Position numbers and translations under genes: made by a program. The notes beneath the pieces were generated by a model, which searched no databases, was not told where the DNA came from, and worked only from the letters and a program-made list of their open reading frames with translations. A stretch of 64,000 nucleotides of DNA from G965202915 sp965202915 (GTDB lineage Bacteria; Pseudomonadota; Gammaproteobacteria; Eutrophobiales; Eutrophobiaceae): assembly GCA_965202915.1 (NCBI GenBank), contig OZ241847.1:186001-250000 (forward strand). The letters are read 5' to 3'. Of the stretch, positions 50,443-60,348 are shown one piece after another. Position 1 is the stretch's first letter. Each line of letters opens with the position of its first letter.

Positions 50443-51837
50443 TTAATTGCCGGTTGGGTGATACCAGGCCAGGTGTTCGTGTAATTTGACGACTTCACCA
50501 ATAATAATCATGCTGGGCGGCTTCACCTGCCGTTGTTTTGCCATAGCCGGCAGGGTTTGCAGGCTGGCGATATGGACTTTTTGACTGGCGGTGGTGCCCC
50601 GCTCGATGATCGCCGCGGGCAGATCCGGGTCCAGGCCGCGATGGATTAATTCATGACTCAATTTTTCAACGCCGTGCATGCCCATATAGATCGCAATAGT
50701 TTGTTGCGGCTGTATCATTGCGTCCCAATTCAGTGACAGCTTTTCGTCCTTCAGGTGGCCGGTGACAAATAAGCAGGATTGGGCGAAATCCCGGTGGGTG
50801 AGCGGGATGCCGGCATAGCTGGCGCAGCCACTGGCGGCAGTGATGCCGGGCACGACCTGGAACGGCACGCCCGATTTGGATAGTAATTCTATTTCTTCGC
50901 CGCCGCGACCAAAAATAAATGGGTCGCCGCCTTTTAGGCGCAATACCCGTTTCCCCTGTCTGGCCAGGTCGACCAGTAATTGATTGATTTCAGCTTGTGG
51001 AATGGTGTGTTGATCCCGCTGTTTGCCGACAAATAAACGTTCGGCGTCTTTACGCACCAGTGCCAGCACTGCTTTTGCCACCAGACGGTCGTACAGGACA
51101 ACGTCGGCCTGCTGCATCAGGCGCAGGGCTCGGAAGGTTAATAAATCCGGATCGCCGGGGCCGCCGCCGACCAGATAGACCTCGCCCTCGGTGCTGACGT
51201 TATCATTGTCCTGAGTGAGATAGTGTTCCAGGGTGGTGATCGCGGCCTGCTCCTGGCCGGCGTATAACATCTCTTCAACCGGGCCTTGTAATACCTGTTC
51301 CCAGAAGCGCCGTCGTTGTCGCATATCGGTAAAACGCCGGCGCACCCGGTCGCGAAATCGGGCAATAATTTTGGCCAGTTTGCCGTAAGAGGCGGGAATG
51401 TAGGTTTCCAGACGGGCGCGCAGCAGACGCGAGAGTATGGGCGATACTCCGCCGGAGGATACGGCAATGAAAACCGGGTCGCGATTAACGATAGACGGCA
51501 TAATAAAGGTGCAGAGTTCGGGATTGTCAACGACGTTCACCGGTATGTTTTCCGCCCGCGCCAATTCGGACACCCGTCGGTTGACTCGGAGGTCGTTGCT
51601 GGCGGCGATCACCAGGCAATTGCCGGTTATTAATTCGGCCTTGAATCCGGATGCCACGGTTTTGATCCGCTGCTGCTCGGCCAGCGTCTCGATGGCGGCG
51701 TTAAACATGGGAGAGACTACGGTGACGTTTGCTCCAAACTCGACCAGTTGGGTTATTTTACGCAGCGCGACTTCACCGCCGCCGACCACCAGACAGGGGC
51801 GGCCGCTGATCTGCATGGATATCGGTAGATAGGCCAT
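50443..51837 (-). CDS. cysG: siroheme synthase (uroporphyrinogen-III methyltransferase/precorrin-2 dehydrogenase/ferrochelatase)
   Basis: A 464-residue fusion. The N-terminal half (1-150) has the dehydrogenase/ferrochelatase domain with GGGEVALRK; the C-terminal half is the SAM-dependent uroporphyrinogen-III methyltransferase with VYLVGGGPGDPDLLTFRALRLMQQADVVLYDRLV, LRLKGGDPFIFGRGGEEIELL and VVPGITAASG. It makes siroheme for sulfite or nitrite reductase. Converges on aceK with 6 bases between. Confidence 0.96.
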   Translation of the reverse strand: MAYLPISMQISGRPCLVVGGGEVALRKITQLVEFGANVTVVSPMFNAAIETLAEQQRIKTVASGFKAELITGNCLVIAASNDLRVNRRVSELARAENIPVNVVDNPELCTFIMPSIVNRDPVFIAVSSGGVSPILSRLLRARLETYIPASYGKLAKIIARFRDRVRRRFTDMRQRRRFWEQVLQGPVEEMLYAGQEQAAITTLEHYLTQDNDNVSTEGEVYLVGGGPGDPDLLTFRALRLMQQADVVLYDRLVAKAVLALVRKDAERLFVGKQRDQHTIPQAEINQLLVDLARQGKRVLRLKGGDPFIFGRGGEEIELLSKSGVPFQVVPGITAASGCASYAGIPLTHRDFAQSCLFVTGHLKDEKLSLNWDAMIQPQQTIAIYMGMHGVEKLSHELIHRGLDPDLPAAIIERGTTASQKVHIASLQTLPAMAKQRQVKPPSMIIIGEVVKLHEHLAWYHPTGN

Positions 51838-51947
51838 TATTGTCTATGCTGATACGGTCTTGAGCGGCACTGTTATAGTGTGTAATAGTATATTGTATCA
51901 TCAGGAGGGTGATCACCCTTTATAAAGCGCACTATCGGAGGGTTTCG

Positions 51948-53147
51948 ATGCAAAAGGCGGTCAGAGATTTTTCTTCCAGTGGTGGGGTTTCCTATAAGGA
52001 GATTCCATTGCCCGGCGTTGACAATGGCGAGGCGCTTGCGCGAATTGCGGCCAGCATCAACGTGTCGGGTAACCCGCATTGGGATCTGATATTGGAGCAA
52101 AAAAAGAGCGGCGGCAGTCACCCTGTACTTTATCTGCATTCGGTGGATATGACGGCATTGCGGGAATATCTGCAAACCCTGGTCAAGGAAACCTCGGATG
52201 AGGTACTGGTGGACGGCATTTTGAACGCGATAGAGAACGTCAGAAGTTATGGAGTACGCGGCGGGCGACGGGTATATGCGGGGTATAACGCCGAACGAAA
52301 AGTGGCGGGCAGGAAAGATAAGGAAAAGGCGAGGGGGAAATATTTTTATGCCGCCGGCGGTGATTATAATGAGACCAGGAATCAATATCCCTGCGAATAT
52401 GAAAATAAAATCATCTGCCGGGATAGCGGCGAGTTCCTCAAAAATCTGCCCGATAACTGCGTTGATTTGGTATTCACCTCCCCCCCGTATAACTTTGGTC
52501 TGGACTATGCGGCGGATGAGGATGACGCCACCGATTGGAGTGCTTATTTTGACAGGCTTTTTTCGGTATTGGACGAGTGCATACGGGTTTTAGTATTTGG
52601 GGGGCGGCTGATCATCAACGTGCAGCCGCTGTATTCCGATTATATTCCGTCGCATCATATTATCAGCAATTATCTGGCGAACGAAAAAAAACTAATATGG
52701 AAAAGCGAAATTCTGTGGGAGAAAAATAATTACAATTGCAAGTACACGGCCTGGGGAAGCTGGAAGAGTCCTTCCAATCCGTATATGAAGTACAGTTGGG
52801 AATTTCTTGAAGTCTTTTGCAAGGGTTCACTAAAGAAACCGGGGGAAAAAGACAACGCCGATATATCCGGGGATGATTTCAAGCAATGGGTTTATGCAAA
52901 ATGGTCTATAGCGCCGGAAAGAAATATGACCCGGTACGGTCATCCCGCGATGTTTCCGGAGGAGTTGGCGCATCGGGTTTTGACCCTGTTCAGTTTTAAG
53001 GACGATATGGTCCTGGATCCGTTCAATGGCGCGGGAACGACCTGCGTGGCGGCTAAAAAAACCGGGCGCCGTTATCTGGGCATAGACGTTTCAAAGGAAT
53101 ACTGTGTTGTGTCCGAGCGGCGGCTTGCTGAGCTTTTGGATTTGTAA
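51948..53147 (+). CDS. orphan site-specific DNA methyltransferase (N4-cytosine/N6-adenine, beta class)
   Basis: A 399-residue protein. An N-terminal 150-residue region of unknown role (target recognition or DNA-binding) precedes the catalytic motif TSPPYNFGLDY (motif IV, about 180-190) and the later FxGxG motif DPFNGAGTTCVAA (motif I, near residue 365), an order typical of beta-class amino-methyltransferases. The start is the ATG at 51948 with GGAGGG; the frame is open 13 codons more. No restriction gene is beside it, so it may be regulatory or a relic of a restriction-modification system. Confidence 0.9.
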   Translation: MQKAVRDFSSSGGVSYKEIPLPGVDNGEALARIAASINVSGNPHWDLILEQKKSGGSHPVLYLHSVDMTALREYLQTLVKETSDEVLVDGILNAIENVRSYGVRGGRRVYAGYNAERKVAGRKDKEKARGKYFYAAGGDYNETRNQYPCEYENKIICRDSGEFLKNLPDNCVDLVFTSPPYNFGLDYAADEDDATDWSAYFDRLFSVLDECIRVLVFGGRLIINVQPLYSDYIPSHHIISNYLANEKKLIWKSEILWEKNNYNCKYTAWGSWKSPSNPYMKYSWEFLEVFCKGSLKKPGEKDNADISGDDFKQWVYAKWSIAPERNMTRYGHPAMFPEELAHRVLTLFSFKDDMVLDPFNGAGTTCVAAKKTGRRYLGIDVSKEYCVVSERRLAELLDL

Positions 53148-53254
53148 ATTTATAGACCTGAATTTTTTAAGAGTTTGGGTCCGCATTTGTTCAAAAAAGC
53201 CGTGGCAACAATTCAGCCACTGACGCCGGGGCGGATTGATTTTATACAGGGCCC

Positions 53255-56200
53255 TTACGGGCTCCATTCACGCCAGCCCCGTAGCAGGGGGAAATACAGC
53301 CCCAGCTTGATTTGGCCGTCATCCATGGCCCCCATCAGGCCGGCGTATTTTGTCAACTGGTCCCGGTGTCGTTGCTGTTCATGGTTGAGGAAAGTGTCCA
53401 TATCCGGGCCTTCGTGGCGGCTGGTTTTATAGTCGATGATCCAGCGCACGCCGTCTTCATCGACAAAGGTGCGATCGATAACGGCGTTGATCAGCCTGCC
53501 CTGGAACAGTCCGCTCAACGGGTATTCATTGTGTTGGTTTTTATGGTCATTGAGGATCCAGCGGCCGCGCTCATCTCGCAGGGTGTTACTGAGTGCCTCT
53601 GCAATTTGGCCGCAGGCCCAGTCTATTTCCTGGTCCGGCACTCCCTGTTGTTGCAACAGGGTTACAAAACGTGCGTTGTTTTGTCCGATTCTCGCGGCGT
53701 TCCATTGGTCGGCGCCCTGTTCCGCGATCTGTTTCAGGAATTGATGCACCACCATCCCGATCTGCCTGATGGTCTCACCGGCCCACTGGTATTCGATGGC
53801 GATATATTCCGGCTCGGCCTCGGTCGCGTTGTGTTTGCCCGCCCACTCTATTGGGGGATCGGGAGACGGGCACCGCCAGTCCTGATGGAGTCGGTGCAGA
53901 TGATTGTTGATGGTTGTGCCGGGGTTGGCCGTATCCGCGGCAATTTGTTTTGGCATGGCCGCCTCGTATTGTTGCCGCAATACCGGCCAGAGATGGTGTA
54001 ATAAGGAGTGTGGCGCGGGGCTACAGTGGCTGTCACCGTTTTGATTCGGTTTTAATGCGGCGTGACCCAGCAGATGCAGCGAGATTCTGGCACGGGTTGC
54101 GGCCACGTACAGCAATCGTATTTCCTCATAATGCTGCTTTTTTTGTTCCAGATGTTGGAGGTATTGGTAGATCGGGGGCTTTGTTTCCCCGGCCTGTTTT
54201 ATCGGCGCCAGGATTAAGTCATCTCCCTGTCGCCGATTCGGCTTTAACGTCCATTTTAATAAGTCAGTCTGTCCGCGTTTTTGAACGTGTCCCAGACCCG
54301 GCAGGATAATATGGTCAAATTCCAGCCCTTTGGCTTTGTGTATGGTCATGATCTGCAGGATATTGCCGGATTGTTTATCGGGGGCGGCATATAATTGCTG
54401 CACCTTGTCCATAAATCGCTGTGGGTCATCTATTTCACCGCCGCGGTCAAATTGCTCCAATAATTCAAAATAGGTGTTGATATTGTCGAGATCATTTTCC
54501 ACCGTCAGGGCCGCCGCGCCCCCCAGGCTGATCCACAGGGTTTCGATTATTTTTCTTAATGGTCGCCGCTGCCGGGCGTCAAAGGCCGCGCTAAAACATT
54601 TGATCAGCCTTTGCAATCTTGCCGCGGCCCGTTGATCCAGCCGTTGTTGTCGTTTTGGATCGGTGATCGCGGGCCATATCGTGCTGCTGCTTTCATGGTT
54701 GACCAGGCTGTGCAGGTCCTGTAACGACAGGCCGCACCAGGGGGCGCGTAATACCGCCAGCCAGGCTGTACGGTCGGCCGGATGGATATAGGCGCGGGTC
54801 AATGCCAATATGTCCTGTATCGCCGGCCGTTGGCCCAATGCATCGATCTCTATCGCCTGAAAGGGCAGGTCGTGGTTTCTTAACTGCGGCACCAGTTCAT
54901 TTAAATGCCTGCGGTTGCGCACCAATATTGCGATACCGGCGTCCGGGTTGTCGCGTCTGATTGTCCCGATGATATTCCGCACCTGCCGCGCCTCCTTTAC
55001 CCCGGCATGGTTAAACAATGGATGCGGGTTGACGGCGCCACCGGCACCGGCTTGATCCTGCTGGACGATGGATGGGCTGTAACGCACCGCCCCGGCGGCA
55101 ATATCATCCTGAGCGGGCAGTATTCCGGCAAAGCTGTCATTGACCCAGGCGACTATGCCCGGCAAAGATCGGAAATTAACCGATAACCGTAGCGGCGTTA
55201 ATGGTATTTGTCCCAGACACCGTTGCTGAAAGGTTTTCATAAACAGCCCCACCTCGGCCTGCCGAAATCGGTAGATGGACTGCATCGGGTCTCCCACCAG
55301 GAATAGACTGCGATCTTCATCCGCCCCCCAGGCGCCGGTGAGTTGGGTGATTAACCGGTACTGGTTAATTGAAATATCCTGAAATTCATCCACCAGCAGA
55401 TGTTTGATTTGATAATCCAGGTGCAGGGCCAGATCGGTCGGCGCATCCTCTTCACCCAGCGCGTCAATTGCCGCCTGAGCCATGCCGATGTAATCGATTT
55501 GATTGCGTTCCGCGAAACATAATCGCAGTTGTGCCGCGGCGACTTTCAGACAGGTGCATAAGGCCCGTACCATTTGCCACTCATTGTCATCATAGCGTGC
55601 CGGCGGTAATGCCTTTATTGCCGCAAGCCGGTCCCGCAGCCCATCCACTTGTTGTAACTGTGCGCTCAGGTCAGCAATGCGTTGTTTCATGTCGGCGCGT
55701 TCCTTGCTCTTCTGCGGGTTGTCCCTGGGAGCGGGAAATCCATTGCGCTTGTTAAACGACTTTCTCCAGGTATCGTCCCCGGTTAGTAATAGTGCCGCTA
55801 TGCTTAGCCATTGCCCCAGGTCCTCGGCCTGTTGCCCCGGCAGGGTGGCGGATTCATGGTGAACAGGCTCGGCGACGTTATTTTCCCGGATTAGATTGCC
55901 GGCGGCGAAACGCAGAATATCGCAAAGCTCGGCTTCAACTGCACGCGGGAATACGGCTATAAGATCGCCAAGCTGTTCCTCAATGGCATTTTTTAATGAC
56001 TGTTCCAGTTCCGTGCGCACCTGCGTTTGGGTCACATGGTGCAGCCATTGATCACGCTTTTTTAACATCTCCACGATCAGGCCTGTAATGCGTTGCAGAT
56101 CGTTGTCCAGATGCGACAGCAGGCAGGCAATCTCATCGGCATAGTCGGCGTCAGTTTCGAGTTCGGCGAGGGTATTGATTGCCGCCTGTTGATATAAAGG

Positions 56201-56638
56201 CTCGGCGTCGTCGACGATCTCCGGCTGTGTGCCAAGGCGCGACAGCATCGGCATTTGTTTCGCCAGGCCGGCACAGAGTGAATCGATGGTTTGTACACGC
56301 AAACGCACCGGATTGTCGCTGAGCTCCCAGTTCTGTTGTTGATCCTGCGTTAATACCCTCCGCGCCAGCTCCCAGGTTTGCCGCTGGTGGGGGCTTTGCG
56401 GCGGCCGCCCGGTTTTAACGGCCTTAATCGCCGTCAGGATTCGGCTTTGCATTTCCCCGGCGGCTTTGCGGGTAAAGGTGACGGCAATGATCTCTTCCGG
56501 CGAGTCGACCAGGGCCAGTAAGCGCAGATAGCGCTGGGTCAATAATTCGGTTTTACCCGATCCGGCCGGCGCTTGAATAATGAATGACCGTTGGGGATCG
56601 ATAGCCTGTCGGCGCTGTTGCTGATCGGGCGGTTGCAT
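53255..56638 (-). CDS. addA: double-strand break repair helicase-nuclease AddA
   Basis: UvrD-like helicase with a C-terminal RecB nuclease domain that, with AddB, resects double-strand breaks. Walker A QAPAGSGKTELLTQRYLRLLAL sits near residue 23 of the chosen start, helicase motifs include LLVDEFQDIS and LFLVGDPMQSIYRFR, and the nuclease motif is WIIDYKTSRH near the C terminus. From the ATG at 56638 (GGGGA upstream) it is 1127 residues; the frame stays open to 56722 inside addB. It follows addB. Confidence 0.93.
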   Translation of the reverse strand: MQPPDQQQRRQAIDPQRSFIIQAPAGSGKTELLTQRYLRLLALVDSPEEIIAVTFTRKAAGEMQSRILTAIKAVKTGRPPQSPHQRQTWELARRVLTQDQQQNWELSDNPVRLRVQTIDSLCAGLAKQMPMLSRLGTQPEIVDDAEPLYQQAAINTLAELETDADYADEIACLLSHLDNDLQRITGLIVEMLKKRDQWLHHVTQTQVRTELEQSLKNAIEEQLGDLIAVFPRAVEAELCDILRFAAGNLIRENNVAEPVHHESATLPGQQAEDLGQWLSIAALLLTGDDTWRKSFNKRNGFPAPRDNPQKSKERADMKQRIADLSAQLQQVDGLRDRLAAIKALPPARYDDNEWQMVRALCTCLKVAAAQLRLCFAERNQIDYIGMAQAAIDALGEEDAPTDLALHLDYQIKHLLVDEFQDISINQYRLITQLTGAWGADEDRSLFLVGDPMQSIYRFRQAEVGLFMKTFQQRCLGQIPLTPLRLSVNFRSLPGIVAWVNDSFAGILPAQDDIAAGAVRYSPSIVQQDQAGAGGAVNPHPLFNHAGVKEARQVRNIIGTIRRDNPDAGIAILVRNRRHLNELVPQLRNHDLPFQAIEIDALGQRPAIQDILALTRAYIHPADRTAWLAVLRAPWCGLSLQDLHSLVNHESSSTIWPAITDPKRQQRLDQRAAARLQRLIKCFSAAFDARQRRPLRKIIETLWISLGGAAALTVENDLDNINTYFELLEQFDRGGEIDDPQRFMDKVQQLYAAPDKQSGNILQIMTIHKAKGLEFDHIILPGLGHVQKRGQTDLLKWTLKPNRRQGDDLILAPIKQAGETKPPIYQYLQHLEQKKQHYEEIRLLYVAATRARISLHLLGHAALKPNQNGDSHCSPAPHSLLHHLWPVLRQQYEAAMPKQIAADTANPGTTINNHLHRLHQDWRCPSPDPPIEWAGKHNATEAEPEYIAIEYQWAGETIRQIGMVVHQFLKQIAEQGADQWNAARIGQNNARFVTLLQQQGVPDQEIDWACGQIAEALSNTLRDERGRWILNDHKNQHNEYPLSGLFQGRLINAVIDRTFVDEDGVRWIIDYKTSRHEGPDMDTFLNHEQQRHRDQLTKYAGLMGAMDDGQIKLGLYFPLLRGWREWSP

Positions 56639-56669
56639 TAGCGTCCCCGGTTTATTGGCGTCGTGTGGT

Positions 56670-59309
56670 TCATATCTGTACGCCGGTCTTTTCATGGATG
56701 CGGCACAGGGCGTGCAGATCACAATATTGACAGGCCTGCGGGTCTTTGGGGTTGACCTCCGCCCGGCCCTGCCGGAAATTTTCAGCCAGCACCGTGAGTG
56801 TTTGCCGCCATTGCTGCAGTTGTTCCATCCAGGCAGCCTCTTGGGGTCGCTTTACTTTGGGAATCAAGTCCTCATCTTTGGCTATGCCGATAAATCGCAT
56901 TTCGCCGCGCTTGACCCTGGCGAAAACCACCGCGGCAATATGGCCTTCGGTGGTGATTGCATATAACGGCAGTTGCGGTTCTTTGGGGCGTTCGGTTTGC
57001 CAATCGTCGATAGTGGCGGCACCGGTCTTATAATCAATAATAAGCAGTTCGCCATCGGCCGATTGGTCGATCCGGTCAATTTGCATCCGGATCTCGATAT
57101 CGTTAAACCGCCGTTCATGTCGTTGTTCCGTCGCTATAACCTTGAACGGCGGGCGCTCGCGTTCCAATGCCAGCCATTCGCTTATTAAGGTTACCAGCCG
57201 CCGGTCTTCCAATTGAGTAAAGCGGGGGGTGAACATTGACGGTCTTTTTGCCGCCCACTGTCTCAGAGTTGCGGCGACAACCTCCCGGATCAATTTATCC
57301 GTCTCCTGTTGCGATTGTTGCCTGAGCCGGTCCGAGGTTTTTAATCGTTGCCAAAGGTGCTGCAATATCTTATGCACCAGCAGACCGCGTTCCGCGGCAT
57401 CAAGGCCAATATTCTGTTGCGCCAGGCCGTCGGCATGCAGCCGGTGTTTGGCGAACGACTTAAACGGACACGCGGCCTGATCTTTGAATATTGCAGTGCC
57501 GCCGCGGACTATGTTTTCCCGGGTGATGGCCGGCGCCCGGTCATCGGTAAAGGTCTCTAATTTTTGTGACTTAAAGATCGCAGTCTTGAAATCGTCCCGG
57601 TTGGCCCGGTTGGCGTTGTCGAGCCGGCTTGCATCATTTAAAAACCGGGTAATTAACGGGCTGGGGCGTAATTGTCGGTCATGGTCGTGTTCGGCGTAGC
57701 TGTAAACCACTTCCCCGGCTGAATCGGTTAATTGTTGGGTGATTTGCTTTGCCAGTTGGTATTGTTGTTTCGCAGTCGCGGCGGGCAGGTCCGCCTCGGT
57801 TTGCAGCTTGAGCGGAATAAATGGATCGGGTTTGGCCGCCGGCGGCCATTGTTGATCGTGCATGCCCAGCACCCACAAGTGATCAAATTGCATCCCGGCG
57901 GCACCGGTCGGGCCTAAAATCTGCACCGGGGTTTCCGCAGTTTGCGGCTGGAAATTGCGATCTGCAATAATCCATGACAGTCGCGATAACGCCGATTGGC
58001 AGGCGACCGCCGGGCTGATTTGATCCAAACTGGCAAGCTGTTGCAACGCGGCCTGCCAGGCCTGGATGATTTGGTGTTCGTCACTGTTCAGGGGGCGGTC
58101 TCCCGGCCAGCCCAACAGCGTCAACCAGTGGGCAAATGTCTTTGCCCAATCACGCAGGGATTGTGATTCGGGACTGTTTGCATGGTGTATATGGAATGCC
58201 TTGAAGTGCCTGATAAATATTTTGCACTGTGGATGGGGTTGGTTTTGTTGTGCCGCCAGCCGCAGTAAGGTCGCTGGCGTCAGGCTTTGTTCGCCGTATT
58301 TGCGCAGGTATGAGTCAAAGCGGGCGCGCTCAAACTGCTCCACCTCTCTTCCCGATATATACGGTGACAGCAATATCGTACTTAGCCGGCTTAATGGGAT
58401 CCTGCCCATGGCCAATTTCAGCAACGCCATCGCGGTGTGAACGATGCCATAATCCGATAACGGTTTGCCCAAGGCAATGGTATAGGGCTTAACTTCGCTT
58501 CCCTCAAATTGCATCAATGATCCGGGGGCGAGGGCGTTGGAAAATTCATTTTCGATATGGCTGCGCCGTGAGTGCAGGTCGAGTGAAACTATGCCTATGC
58601 TGGCCTCAGGGCAGGCCGTTAATTTTTGTTTTGCCCATAGCGCCGCGCGGCTGATCTCCAGGCGGTTATCAGGGGCGGCGTATGCCAGAACGGACTGGTT
58701 TTGTTTCCGAATTGTGGCGGTGCTGACCCGGCAGCCTTTGGCTATTAATGCCTTAATCAACGTCTGTTGTTGCAAGGTGTGGCGATCAAAGCCGTACAAT
58801 ACAATATGTCGACCGGCCTGGTGGGGCAGGTTTTTGGCGATATGATCGGCCAGATTGGCGTCATCCACCCAGTTATTTCCGGCCAGTGTGTGTTCATAGT
58901 CCTGCGCCCAGGTCTTAAAGGCGCAGGCATCATCATTCAGATGCACATTATCGGGAAATATGGCGAGCTCGGCACTTTTACAAATCCGGTAGCTACGCAT
59001 TGCAAGCCTTGCCGTTGCCAGTGGCTGCAGGCACTGACCGGCGAAATCCGATTGCCGCACCGCCTGTTGCCATAAAATTTGCTGCTGGCAACCATTCAAT
59101 AAAATCGGCCGCCGTTCCGTCATCAGCGACGTATCCCGCCATTCGCGATTACACCAGACAGCCCAGGGCAGAACACTCGGCGTTTCCCATGCTCGCTTGC
59201 CCGCCTGTAATTGCAGCGTGGCATAGCGATGGTGCAGATGACGGCTTAAACGCTGCGTCGGGGTAATGATCTCGGCGGCATCGTATATATATTGAATTAC
59301 ATCCTGCAT
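56670..59309 (-). CDS. addB: AddB-like partner nuclease with iron-sulfur cysteines
   Basis: An 879-residue protein. The N-terminal helicase-like region has degenerate motifs (ITPTQRLSRHL where Walker A should be), as in AddB. The C-terminal PD-(D/E)XK nuclease shows LLIIDYKTGAATI, and the cysteines ACPFKSF and ACQYCDLHALC form the Fe-S clasp of the AddB nuclease domain. This looks like the gammaproteobacterial 'probable DNA repair protein' (TIGR03623) type. It is 31 bases upstream of the addA start chosen here, in one operon, and takes the place of RecBCD. Confidence 0.9.
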   Translation of the reverse strand: MQDVIQYIYDAAEIITPTQRLSRHLHHRYATLQLQAGKRAWETPSVLPWAVWCNREWRDTSLMTERRPILLNGCQQQILWQQAVRQSDFAGQCLQPLATARLAMRSYRICKSAELAIFPDNVHLNDDACAFKTWAQDYEHTLAGNNWVDDANLADHIAKNLPHQAGRHIVLYGFDRHTLQQQTLIKALIAKGCRVSTATIRKQNQSVLAYAAPDNRLEISRAALWAKQKLTACPEASIGIVSLDLHSRRSHIENEFSNALAPGSLMQFEGSEVKPYTIALGKPLSDYGIVHTAMALLKLAMGRIPLSRLSTILLSPYISGREVEQFERARFDSYLRKYGEQSLTPATLLRLAAQQNQPHPQCKIFIRHFKAFHIHHANSPESQSLRDWAKTFAHWLTLLGWPGDRPLNSDEHQIIQAWQAALQQLASLDQISPAVACQSALSRLSWIIADRNFQPQTAETPVQILGPTGAAGMQFDHLWVLGMHDQQWPPAAKPDPFIPLKLQTEADLPAATAKQQYQLAKQITQQLTDSAGEVVYSYAEHDHDRQLRPSPLITRFLNDASRLDNANRANRDDFKTAIFKSQKLETFTDDRAPAITRENIVRGGTAIFKDQAACPFKSFAKHRLHADGLAQQNIGLDAAERGLLVHKILQHLWQRLKTSDRLRQQSQQETDKLIREVVAATLRQWAAKRPSMFTPRFTQLEDRRLVTLISEWLALERERPPFKVIATEQRHERRFNDIEIRMQIDRIDQSADGELLIIDYKTGAATIDDWQTERPKEPQLPLYAITTEGHIAAVVFARVKRGEMRFIGIAKDEDLIPKVKRPQEAAWMEQLQQWRQTLTVLAENFRQGRAEVNPKDPQACQYCDLHALCRIHEKTGVQI

Positions 59310-59584
59310 CGGCTATTTGCCAATCTGTCTAACACTGAATAAGTGCCGGCCAAGTGTGCCATGGTTAAAGCTCTGCATGTGTATTATTACAATCCCGGTA
59401 AGTCTGCAATGACGGCGTGTTTGCCGCCGATTTACACCCTTGTATTTTATCGAGCTCGCGACTGTCTCCCGACGACCACGTCGTTGCGAGTGAGGTATCT
59501 CATTATCAACTATTTTCACAAACACGCCAAGATAATGGTGGTCGACCCGGAGATCGCCCTCGCTCAGCTCATTCCCCGTTATGA
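59310..59584. other. intergenic segment, no gene supported
   Basis: An 81-codon plus-strand open frame (59343-59588) covers most of it but lacks a ribosome-binding site and family resemblance. Nothing else noted. Confidence 0.4.
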
Positions 59585-59857
59585 CTAAAGCGTGGTCAGA
59601 AATTCCACCGCCAGATAGATCGCCAGATAAACCACCGAATAAAAGGCGATCATGCCGCGCTCAAAGCTGCGGACAATCGGCGGCATTGCGACAATGATCG
59701 CGAGGATCAGATATATCCGCCAATTGAGTGCGATCAGTGGCGGCCAAATCTTGACCAAAAACAAGGTGAACAGAAGCACTGCGAGCTTGATGGCAACAAT
59801 ATCAAAACAGCGCATTTTTGCGATCCGACTATCCGCCCATTCAATGAATCCGAACAT
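59585..59857 (-). CDS. small membrane protein of unknown function
   Basis: A 90-residue protein with two or three hydrophobic helices: about 21-36 (DIVAIKLAVLLFTLFLVKIW), 45-58 (WRIYLILAIIVAMPPI) and 68-85. The short N-terminal part is amphipathic and the W-P-P motif between helices is notable. Similar one-domain membrane proteins exist widely without an assigned role. A GAGGT ribosome-binding site lies upstream of the ATG. It is isolated, convergent with nothing obvious. Confidence 0.6.
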   Translation of the reverse strand: MFGFIEWADSRIAKMRCFDIVAIKLAVLLFTLFLVKIWPPLIALNWRIYLILAIIVAMPPIVRSFERGMIAFYSVVYLAIYLAVEFLTTL

Positions 59858-60191
59858 TGTTAGACCTCCACCTTTTTATGGTTTTCATTTGCGAACCTCC
59901 TTCATACCACAAAATTGGCGGGTATTGTTTTTTTGCCTTTTATCCACTCTGTATAAATACTCAGATTGAAAATGAAAGATAATTTATTACCAATACTGTT
60001 TAGGCTTGTTCCAACAAAATAAAGATGCTGATCATCCAATATAAAGGCGAGAATTTCCCCGCACCTGGCCGATGGGCTGCTCAAACACGATTCCATCCGC
60101 CGCCCCACGGAGGGCCTGGCCTTAAAACACCGGTACAGTCTGGCATCGATCACAACAAACAGTGCGATATGTGGTGGATCTATACGTTGTC
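59858..60191. other. intergenic segment upstream of egtD
   Basis: No supported gene. A minus-strand frame of 98 codons (59902-60198) has atypical composition and no ribosome-binding site. The egtD promoter follows. Confidence 0.4.
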
Positions 60192-60221
60192 TTGACATGA
60201 TCCGGTGATGACAGGGATAAT
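60192..60221 (+). promoter_or_regulatory. predicted promoter of egtD
   Basis: Perfect TTGACA (60192-60197), an 18-base spacer and GATAAT (60216-60221), 127 bases before the start codon. Confidence 0.5.
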
Positions 60222-60348
60222 ATGGGTTGCTTTGCTCCCTCCGGCCAAATTCCTTCGCGCGTGTAGATGTCTTTGATCTGCATGTGATGAATCGAATGAT
60301 GACCGGCTCCGGGTTTATTTTACGTGTGACTCATAACCAGACTGCATT

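Noticed and set aside
53147..53254. Restriction endonuclease partner next to the methyltransferase
   Set aside because: The next gene is addA and the previous is cysG; no nuclease gene fits in the short gaps.
59343..59588. 81-codon plus-strand frame between addB and the small membrane protein
   Set aside because: Random-like composition, no ribosome-binding site; the tail overlaps the stop of the opposite membrane-protein gene.
59902..60198. 98-codon minus-strand frame upstream of egtD
   Set aside because: No ribosome-binding site or motif; it covers the predicted egtD -35 box.
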